A DNA stretch of 64,000 nt from positions 620,001 to 684,000 of the forward strand of contig NZ_JAVDSL010000001.1 in the NCBI RefSeq assembly GCF_031455295.1, read 5' to 3'. Of this stretch, positions 58,113 through 64,000 are shown piece by piece. Source of the stretch: Leifsonia sp. 1010. GTDB taxonomy: Bacteria; Actinomycetota; Actinomycetes; Actinomycetales; Microbacteriaceae. The notes below the pieces were generated by a model, which saw only the letters and a list, made by a program, of their open reading frames with translations, made no database searches and was not told the origin of the DNA. The position numbers and the translations under genes are program-made. Each line of letters begins with the position of its first letter. The first letter of the stretch is position 1.

Positions 58113-60340
58113 GCGGCGGAGCCGTCGAACTCGAGATCGGCGGGATGACGTGCGCCTCCTGCGCCACCCGGATCGAGCGCAAGCTTAATCGGATGGAGGG
58201 CGTCGAGGCCACCGTCAACTACGCCACCGAGAAGGCCCGGATCACCGCCGACGGCGTGGACACCTCCACGCTGATCGCCACCGTCGAAGCGGCCGGGTAC
58301 ACCGCCGCCGTCCCGGCACCGCCCGAGGTCGAGGCACCGGCCGTATCCGCCGCCGACCGGGAGACGGAAGAGCTGCGGCGGCGCCTTCTCATCTCGGCAG
58401 CGTTGACCGCGCCCGTCGTCGCGCTGTCGATGGTGCCGCTGCTGCAGTTCACCAACTGGCAGTGGCTTGCTCTGGCTCTCGCGGCACCCGTGGCGGTCTG
58501 GGGCGCGTGGCCGTTCCACCGCGCCGCCTGGGTGAACGCCCGCCACGGCGCAGCGACGATGGACACCCTGATCAGTGTCGGCGTCATCGCCGCCTTCGGA
58601 TGGTCGCTGTACGCGCTGTTCTTCGGCATGGCCGGCCGGCCCGGCATGCACATGACCTTCCAGCTGATCGCCGAACCCGGCTCGGGCGCGAGCGAGATCT
58701 ACCTGGAGGTCGCCTCGGCGGTCACCGTCTTCATCCTCGCCGGCCGCTACTTCGAGGCCCGCGCGAAGCGGGAATCCGGCGCGGCGCTCCGGGCCCTGCT
58801 CGAACTGGGCGCCAAAGACGCCTCCCTGCTCACCGACCGAGGCGAGTCACGGGTGCCCGTCTCCTCCCTCACCGTCGGAGATCGCTTCGTGGTCCGGCCC
58901 GGTGAGAAGGTGGCGACGGACGGACGGGTGATCGAGGGATCCTCCGCGATCGACATGAGCATGCTGACCGGCGAGTCCGTCCCGGTCGAGGTCGCCCCCA
59001 CCGATCACGTGACCGGAGCGATGCTGAATGTCGGCGGACGCCTGGTGGTCGAGACCACGGCGGTCGGCGCTGACACCGAGCTGGCTCGTCTGGGTCGCCT
59101 GGTGGAGGAGGCCCAGACCGGAAAAGCGGAGGCACAGCGGCTGGCCGATCGGGTCTCCGCGATCTTCGTGCCCGTCGTGATCGGCCTCTCACTGCTCGCG
59201 CTCGTGCTCTGGCTGGTGCTCGGCGCCGGCGTCGAGGCCGCGTTCACGGCGGCGGTGGCGACCCTCATCATCGCGTGCCCGTGTGCGCTCGGCCTGGCGA
59301 CCCCGACGGCGCTGCTGGTGGGGACCGGCCGCGGCGCTCAGCTCGGCCTGCTCATCCGGGGTCCCCAGGTGCTGGAGCAGACCCGCCGCATCGACACCAT
59401 CGTGCTGGACAAGACCGGCACGATCACGACCGGTCGGATGAGCCTCACCGCCGTGCACGTGGCAGCGGACGAAGAGGAGGGTACCGTCCTCGCACTGGCC
59501 GCCGCCGCCGAAGACGGCTCCGAGCATCCCGTCGCCCGGGCGATCGTCGAGGGCGCCCACCGCCGCGGAATCCCGCTGCTGACGGCGGAGTCGTTCCGTT
59601 CCGAACAGGGCCTCGGCGTGCAGGCCGTCGTCGACGGCCGTCATGTCACCGTCGGACGGGCGTCGTGGCTGGCCGACGCGTGGGCGCTCGACCTGCCGGT
59701 CGAGCTTCTCGAGCGGATCCGTGATGCCGAGCGCGAGGCCATGACCGCCGTGGGGGTCGCGTGGGACGGCGCGGTGCGCGGCGTCGTGGTCGTCAGCGAC
59801 ACGATCAAGGAGTCCAGCGCCGCGGCGATGGCCGAGTTCCGTCGGCTCGGGCTGACCCCGGTACTGCTGACCGGCGACAACGCGGGCTCCGCGAACGCGG
59901 TCGCGGAACGCGTCGGAATCGCGGATGTGCGCGCCGGCGTCACACCGCGGGGAAAGCTGGATGCCATCCGGCAGCTGCAGCAGGACGGCCACGTCGTCGC
60001 GATGGCGGGCGATGGCGTCAACGACGCAGCGGCACTGGCCGCCGCCGACCTCGGGATCGCCATGGGAACCGGCACCGATGCGGCGATCGCCGCCGGCGAC
60101 ATCACCGTGATGAGCGGCGATCTGATGGCCGTCGGCGACGCCATCCGGCTCGCCCGCCGCACGCTCGGCACGATCAAGGGCAACCTGTTCTGGGCGTTCG
60201 CCTATAACGTGGCCGCGATCCCGGTCGCGATGCTCGGCCTCCTGAACCCGCTCCTCGCCGGGGCTGCGATGGCGCTCTCCAGCGTCTTCGTCGTCACCAA
60301 CAGCCTGCGGCTCAGGGGGTTCCGAGCGGCGAATCGGTGA
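58109..60340 (+). CDS. copA: Copper-exporting P1B-type ATPase
   Basis: This 743-residue membrane protein has one N-terminal HMA domain (GMTCASC, Cys15 and Cys18), then eight predicted helices. The transport motif is CPC at residues 390-392 in IACPCALGLATPTA. The phosphorylated aspartate is Asp434 in DKTGTIT. MLTGES, SEHPVA, TGDN and MAGDGVNDAAALA complete the P-type set. The C-terminal helix carries NxxxxxxVFVVTNSLRLR-like residues. It pumps Cu(I) out of the cytoplasm. It is coupled to the chaperone gene. Confidence 0.95.
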   Translation: MSGGAVELEIGGMTCASCATRIERKLNRMEGVEATVNYATEKARITADGVDTSTLIATVEAAGYTAAVPAPPEVEAPAVSAADRETEELRRRLLISAALTAPVVALSMVPLLQFTNWQWLALALAAPVAVWGAWPFHRAAWVNARHGAATMDTLISVGVIAAFGWSLYALFFGMAGRPGMHMTFQLIAEPGSGASEIYLEVASAVTVFILAGRYFEARAKRESGAALRALLELGAKDASLLTDRGESRVPVSSLTVGDRFVVRPGEKVATDGRVIEGSSAIDMSMLTGESVPVEVAPTDHVTGAMLNVGGRLVVETTAVGADTELARLGRLVEEAQTGKAEAQRLADRVSAIFVPVVIGLSLLALVLWLVLGAGVEAAFTAAVATLIIACPCALGLATPTALLVGTGRGAQLGLLIRGPQVLEQTRRIDTIVLDKTGTITTGRMSLTAVHVAADEEEGTVLALAAAAEDGSEHPVARAIVEGAHRRGIPLLTAESFRSEQGLGVQAVVDGRHVTVGRASWLADAWALDLPVELLERIRDAEREAMTAVGVAWDGAVRGVVVVSDTIKESSAAAMAEFRRLGLTPVLLTGDNAGSANAVAERVGIADVRAGVTPRGKLDAIRQLQQDGHVVAMAGDGVNDAAALAAADLGIAMGTGTDAAIAAGDITVMSGDLMAVGDAIRLARRTLGTIKGNLFWAFAYNVAAIPVAMLGLLNPLLAGAAMALSSVFVVTNSLRLRGFRAANR

Positions 60341-60349
60341 AGATGGAGT

Positions 60350-60973
60350 GTGAAGACCGTCATCGTCACCGCACATCCCGAGCATGATTCGCTGACCAAC
60401 CAGATCGCGCACCGACTCGCGAGCGCGTTGGACCCGTCACCGGTCGAGATCGTCGACCTGGCCGCCGAGGGCTTCGACCCTCGATTCACCGTTGCCGACC
60501 GCCGCACGTACCTGACCGGCGAGCACGTCACTCCCGACGTGGCCGCGGAGCAGCGGAGACTGGATGAGGCGGACCAGCTGGTCCTGGTGTTCCCGGTCTA
60601 CTGGTGGTCGATGCCGGCCCAGCTGAAGGGGTGGATCGACCGCGTCTTCGTCAACGGATGGGCGTTCTCCGTCGACCCCGAGCACGGCATCCGTCGCAAC
60701 CTCGACCGGCTCACCATCCACCTCATCCCGGTCGCCGGCGATGACGCGGGAGTCTACGAGCGGCACGGCTACGAGCAGGCCCTCCGAACGCAGATCGAGC
60801 ACGGCATCATCGACTATTGCGGCAGCCGCCGAGGGGCGACCGCGTTCGTGTACGACTCGGAGCAGGAGGATGCGGCGGCGCGCGAGCGGGTCATCGACGA
60901 AGCGGTGAGTGCCGTCCAGCGGGCGATCGACGCTCAGCGCGAGGCTCTCGTGAACGAGAACGGCGGCCGATGA
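60350..60973 (+). CDS. NAD(P)H:quinone oxidoreductase, flavodoxin-fold (KefF/MdaB-like)
   Basis: This 207-residue protein starts at GTG 9 bp after the copA stop, with GGAG two bases before it. It has VIVTAHPEHDSLTNQIAHRLA (FMN phosphate loop), VLVFPVYWWSMPAQLKGWIDRVF (flavin contact, hallmark of the NQO family), and GHGYEQAL-like RHGYEQAL. It would reduce quinones with two electrons and limit redox stress. Close spacing to copA suggests cotranscription with copper resistance. Confidence 0.87.
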   Translation: MKTVIVTAHPEHDSLTNQIAHRLASALDPSPVEIVDLAAEGFDPRFTVADRRTYLTGEHVTPDVAAEQRRLDEADQLVLVFPVYWWSMPAQLKGWIDRVFVNGWAFSVDPEHGIRRNLDRLTIHLIPVAGDDAGVYERHGYEQALRTQIEHGIIDYCGSRRGATAFVYDSEQEDAAARERVIDEAVSAVQRAIDAQREALVNENGGR

Positions 60974-60987
60974 TCAGCCGCCGTTCT
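60957..60987. terminator. Bidirectional terminator containing a stop codon
   Basis: A perfect 11-bp stem (60957-60967 with 60977-60987), 9-nt loop, lies at the end of the quinone oxidoreductase gene; its TGA is in the loop. The convergent azoreductase gene ends 22 bp beyond. Confidence 0.72.
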
Positions 60988-61008
60988 GGAGGCCGCGTCG
61001 GGTGAGTT

Positions 61009-61671
61009 CTATCCGGCGAGCGAGGCCGCTCCGGCGCTCTGTGCGATGTGGCGGCCCGAGTGCACGGCTTCCTCTTCGGCGGTCTTCTTCAGCTCCGCCG
61101 CCGCATCGGCGAACGCGTCGAGAGCGGGGTTGACGCCGACGAGCGTGAAGGGCCGCTGGACGACGCGGAGGTCGAGTCCCCAGACATCCTGGAGGACGCG
61201 GCGGAGCCAGGCGGTGGAGTGGTCCCATCCCTCTTTGGGCGTTCCCGGCGCGTAGTTGCCGCCCAGGACGGTGACGAGAGTCGCCGGCTTCCCACGCAGT
61301 GCGGTACCGGTGGGGTTCGTCCGGGGATCCGTGTACACCAGGTCGAACCAGGTCTTGAAGTGCTGCGAGACACCGTAGTTGTAGAGGGGAACGGCGAACA
61401 CCAGCGCGTCGGCGCTGACCAGCTCGTCGGCCAGCTCGGTCGCAAGGCGGTGCGCTGCGCGCTGACGATCCGTACGATCCGACTCCGCGATGGCGCCCGA
61501 GGTCACGACGTCGGGCCACGCCGTCGCAGGGATCGGATCTGCGGCGAGGTCGCGGCGGACGACCCGGGAATCGGGATGCGTGGACAGCCATTCGGATTCG
61601 ACCAGGTCGGCGAGCGAACGGCTCGCAGAGGTGGCCGGTGTGATGCTGGCGTCCAGTCGGTACAGCTCCAT
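61009..61671 (-). CDS. FMN-dependent NADH-azoreductase-like protein
   Basis: This 220-residue flavodoxin-fold protein starts MELYRLDASI behind GGAGAAG. It has SASRSLADLVESEW (FMN loop), ADALVFAVPLYNYGVSQHFKTWFDLV (AzoR hallmark), and VTVLGGNYAPGTPKEGWDH. It reduces quinones and azo or nitro compounds with NADH. It is divergent from an HxlR regulator, the usual arrangement for inducible AzoR genes. Confidence 0.88.
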   Translation of the reverse strand: MELYRLDASITPATSASRSLADLVESEWLSTHPDSRVVRRDLAADPIPATAWPDVVTSGAIAESDRTDRQRAAHRLATELADELVSADALVFAVPLYNYGVSQHFKTWFDLVYTDPRTNPTGTALRGKPATLVTVLGGNYAPGTPKEGWDHSTAWLRRVLQDVWGLDLRVVQRPFTLVGVNPALDAFADAAAELKKTAEEEAVHSGRHIAQSAGAASLAG

Positions 61672-61692
61672 GCTTCTCCAATCACTTTGTAC

Positions 61693-61721
61693 TAGTCACT
61701 CTTAAAAACATAGCGACTATG
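61693..61721. promoter_or_regulatory. HxlR operator candidate
   Basis: TAGTCACT (61693-61700) and AGCGACTA (61712-61719) form an inverted repeat with one mismatch. CATAG-CGA-CTATG (61709-61721) is a second, perfect dyad. Both lie in the 78-bp divergent region. Confidence 0.5.
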
Positions 61722-61749
61722 CGAACTGTAGCATGCGTAGAATTGGGGC

Positions 61750-62085
61750 ATGGACGCGCCCGAGCACGATGTCATCCGCTGTGATGCTGCCGTCACCCTC
61801 GCGTTCTCCGTCCTCGGCAAGCGGTGGAACGGAATGATCGTGTCGGCTCTCGGCAGCGGCGCCTCCACCTTCCGCGGAGTGAGTCACGCCGTGCCCGGAA
61901 TCAGTGACGCCGTGCTCTCCGACCGCCTCGCCGACCTGGCCGAAGCCGGTCTCATCGTCCGCACGGTCACACCCGGCCCGCCCGTGACCGTCTCGTACGG
62001 CCTCACCGACAGCGGCAGCCGTCTGCTCCCGATCCTCGATCAGCTCGGCGAGTGGGCTGCCGGAAACCTCACCGCGCGCCCCTGA
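61750..62085 (+). CDS. HxlR-family regulator
   Basis: This 111-residue winged-helix protein has VLGKRWNGMIVSALGSG, FRGVSHAVPGISDAVLSDRLADLAEAGLIVR (recognition helix), and YGLTDSGSRLLPILDQLGEW. A cysteine at IRCDAAV is in the position where redox- or quinone-sensing HxlR/YodB proteins carry theirs. It probably controls the divergent azoreductase in response to quinones or electrophiles (inference). Confidence 0.9.
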   Translation: MDAPEHDVIRCDAAVTLAFSVLGKRWNGMIVSALGSGASTFRGVSHAVPGISDAVLSDRLADLAEAGLIVRTVTPGPPVTVSYGLTDSGSRLLPILDQLGEWAAGNLTARP

Positions 62086-62140
62086 TCGTCAGGGCGGGGT
62101 CGGCGTTGGAACCTTTCCCGCCCATCGGACACTAGGGGAT

Positions 62141-62734
62141 ATGCACAACGCTGGTTTGGACGAGGCGGACGCCTGGTCCCGGGCGCGAGACGGGGACCCC
62201 GACGCGTTCACGTCGCTGTTCGACAAGCATCGAGACCGCGTCTTCGGCCACGCTCTGCGGCTGGTGCGCCACCCGCACGACGCCGAGGATGTCACCGCGG
62301 TCGTCTTCCTGGAGGCCTGGCGCCGTCGCGACGCAGTGCGCGTCGTGGACGGATCCATCATCGCCTGGCTGCTCGTCACGGCGAACAACACCGTCCACAA
62401 CCTGGAACGGGGCAAGCGCCGCTACCGTGCGGCGCTCACCCGCATGTCCGAACCCGGTCGCACGCCCGATCACGCCGACGACGTCGCCGAGGACCTCGAC
62501 AACCGGGAGCGGGACCGACGCGTCCGTGACGCGTTCGCCACCCTGTCCACCGCAGATCAGAACGTGATCACGCTGTGCGTCCTGGAAGAGCTTCCGCTGG
62601 CCGATGCGGCTCGCACTCTCGGCGTCCCCGTCGGGACGGTCAAGTCCCGGCTCTCCCGCGCCAAGCGCCGTCTCGGCGATCTCACCCTCGTCTCCGAACC
62701 GATCCACCCCGCCCTCGAAGGAGGTGCAGAATGA
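62141..62734 (+). CDS. ECF-type RNA polymerase sigma factor
   Basis: This 197-residue protein has sigma region 2 (FTSLFDKHRDRVFGHALRL, HPHDAEDVTAVVFLEAWRRR) and region 4 (LSTADQNVITLCVLEELPLADAARTLGVPVGTVKSRLSRAKRRL). No extra C-terminal domain is present. A GGAACC element at 62108-62113 resembles an ECF -35 and may mark autoregulation. It overlaps the following membrane protein gene by 4 bp. The partner may sense envelope state in place of a standard anti-sigma factor. Confidence 0.93.
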   Translation: MHNAGLDEADAWSRARDGDPDAFTSLFDKHRDRVFGHALRLVRHPHDAEDVTAVVFLEAWRRRDAVRVVDGSIIAWLLVTANNTVHNLERGKRRYRAALTRMSEPGRTPDHADDVAEDLDNRERDRRVRDAFATLSTADQNVITLCVLEELPLADAARTLGVPVGTVKSRLSRAKRRLGDLTLVSEPIHPALEGGAE

Positions 62735-64000
62735 CCACCACCGGACCCGCCTTCGACCCGGCGCGCAGCGCCATCCTCCGCGACATCCTCCACGAGACGG
62801 TCGCCACTGCACCGCCACGTCCTTCACGCACGCGTTTCGCTGTTGTCGCGGGCCTCGTCGGCGCGGCCGCTCTCCTCGCGGGTGGAACCGCCGCGCTCGC
62901 ACTCAGCGGCGCCCTGCACTTCGGGTCGCCGGACGTCCCGCCCCCGCCAGCCCCGAGCACCACTCTCACGCCCACCCCGACTCCGACGCCGACGTCCACC
63001 CCGACGCCCACGAGTCGCCCGATCGTCGTTCAGACGACGCCGATCCAGCGGCACGACGTCGACCAGCTCGGAGCGGCTTCGTGGTCCCTCGACCTCCCCG
63101 GCACGGGACGATCCTGCGAGCAGCGCGACATCTACGACATCGCGGACGGCCTGGCCCTCGTCCAGCTGGGAGCGCACGTCGTGGGCGACGGCAGCCCCGA
63201 TTGTGAGGACGACCTGCAGCACGTCTCGCTATCGCTTGTCGACACCCAGCGGGGTACGGCCATCTGGTCGCGTGAGTGGAGCTGGCGTGCAGCGCCGATG
63301 TACGACGTCGACGTGATCGTGCTCGGCACGTCGGGAAGGGTTCTCGTCGCCGACCAGATCTTGGGGGACGGACCGCACGAGGTCATCGACCTGGCCACTG
63401 GGAGAACTGAGGGCGAATTCGCGGGCCAGAAGGCCGACATCGTCCTCAACGCGGTGGCCGTGCCGGGTGATTCCGGGGACATCGTCATGACCACTCCCGG
63501 CGCGATCGTCCGGGTCGATCCTCGTGACGCTCGGACGCCTCGATGGTCCACGGCCATCTCTGGAAAGTCCTCCTGGGTCTACCCGCCGGCGGGAGAGTCC
63601 GACTTCCTCCCTGTCAGCATCCAATTGAACGAGCCCTACCCCAATGGATACCCGTACGAGTACGGGCGCATCGATCTCGAGACGGGAGGGCTGGATTCCG
63701 GATGGAGCATCAACGCTTTCCTGAACACCGAGACCCACCCGGCTGTGGTGTCGAAATACGACGCTTCTGGACTGCCCGTCGAGCTGACCGGTCTCGACTC
63801 TTCGGGAGGGACGACCTGGGTCAAGCAGCTACCCTCGGACTCCGACACCTTCGTCGTCCGCTCGCTGACCGGGACTCCCGGTGCGGACACGAGGTATTCC
63901 GGCGCGACGGATCTCATCGCTGTCGTGTCCACATCGGAGCTCACCATTATCGACTCCAGCTCCGGGACTGCCCTCTGGACGGCAGCCGCGACTCGCTGCG
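62731..64000 (+). CDS. Membrane-anchored beta-propeller-like protein coupled to the sigma factor, 3' end missing
   Basis: The ATG overlaps the sigma-factor stop, and 423 codons are open to the window end. The order is a cytoplasmic segment (about 1-37, MTTTGPAFDPARSAIL), a membrane helix (about 38-62), a proline/threonine linker with repeated PTPT units (about 70-97), then an extracellular domain. The ectodomain has recurring VIVLGTSGRVLVADQ, DIVMTTPGAIVRVDP, and IDSSSGTALWTA segments, which resemble PQQ-type propeller blades. The N-terminus lacks the zinc-binding HxxxCxxC of common anti-sigma factors. A regulatory role on the sigma factor is inferred from coupling only. Confidence 0.7.
   Translation, partial: MTTTGPAFDPARSAILRDILHETVATAPPRPSRTRFAVVAGLVGAAALLAGGTAALALSGALHFGSPDVPPPPAPSTTLTPTPTPTPTSTPTPTSRPIVVQTTPIQRHDVDQLGAASWSLDLPGTGRSCEQRDIYDIADGLALVQLGAHVVGDGSPDCEDDLQHVSLSLVDTQRGTAIWSREWSWRAAPMYDVDVIVLGTSGRVLVADQILGDGPHEVIDLATGRTEGEFAGQKADIVLNAVAVPGDSGDIVMTTPGAIVRVDPRDARTPRWSTAISGKSSWVYPPAGESDFLPVSIQLNEPYPNGYPYEYGRIDLETGGLDSGWSINAFLNTETHPAVVSKYDASGLPVELTGLDSSGGTTWVKQLPSDSDTFVVRSLTGTPGADTRYSGATDLIAVVSTSELTIIDSSSGTALWTAAATRC

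Noticed and set aside
62941-63020. Short tandem-like repeat of ACGCC/CCGAC units
   Set aside because: It encodes the proline/threonine linker of the membrane protein, an ordinary low-complexity coding stretch.
1-64000. Mobile elements, phage genes, CRISPR arrays, tRNA or rRNA genes
   Set aside because: No transposase or integrase motifs, no regularly spaced repeats, and no cloverleaf or rRNA signatures were noticed on reading; a covariance-model scan would be the decisive test.

Overview
This window reads as chromosome from a GC-rich actinobacterium. The signs are a strong G/C bias at third codon positions, many GTG starts, widespread 4-bp stop/start overlaps (ATGA or GTGA), apparently leaderless promoters, and regulators and transporters of actinobacterial type. 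The style resembles the Microbacteriaceae (Leifsonia-like), but that is an inference from gene content and not a phylogenetic result. I see no rRNA, tRNA, CRISPR array, insertion sequence, integrase or phage gene. It looks like an ordinary chromosomal stretch dominated by carbohydrate uptake and its regulation.

Layout. (1) 1-5087: assimilatory nitrite reductase and siroheme supply. nirB, cobA and hemD run leftward; nirD and a sirohydrochlorin-chelatase-like gene run rightward from the same intergenic region. (2) 5199-18836: an arabinan/arabinoxylan-type utilisation locus. It has a secreted GH43-CBM42 enzyme, a large secreted parallel beta-helix/LamG protein, a membrane-anchored SurA-N-like protein, a cytoplasmic GH43-GH51 fusion, a LacI regulator, and a GH43-binding protein-two permease operon. 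Six copies of a TGTAWCGWTACA-like palindrome mark its promoters and define a local regulon. (3) 18837-27860: small regulatory and defence-type modules: MarR/MFS/arginase-fold protein, isochorismatase and MOSC proteins, TetR/aldo-keto reductase, MerR/MFS, and a lipid kinase. (4) 27897-39480: a GntR-controlled catabolic operon with a ribose-type ABC transporter, an LsrF-like aldolase/thiolase, a GlpD-like dehydrogenase, an FGGY kinase and a class II aldolase-SDR fusion. Its substrate is unknown. (5) 39552-49479: a TetR/methyltransferase pair, an aldo-keto reductase, small orphans, an arginine/ornithine-type antiporter with arginine deiminase, and a MerR/epimerase pair. (6) 49486-56832: a YtfQRT-YjfF-like furanose-sugar ABC operon with two complete ATPases, ending in its probable LacI repressor. 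(7) 57087-64000: a lipoprotein, copper chaperone and copper ATPase behind a CsoR-type box, two flavoprotein oxidoreductases with an HxlR regulator, and an ECF sigma factor with a membrane beta-propeller-like partner cut by the window end.

How it fits together. Regions 2 and 6 make a plausible pair. Secreted and cytoplasmic arabinofuranosidases would release furanose sugars from plant polysaccharide, and the YtfQ-like system would import free furanoses. Region 4 is the best candidate for an undescribed pathway. Its parts resemble the AI-2 (Lsr) system on one side and polyol or deoxysugar catabolism on the other, and no sugar isomerase is present. Convergent gene pairs are repeatedly separated by perfect 11-12 bp hairpins, and both large binding-protein genes that head their transporter genes are followed by intercistronic hairpins.
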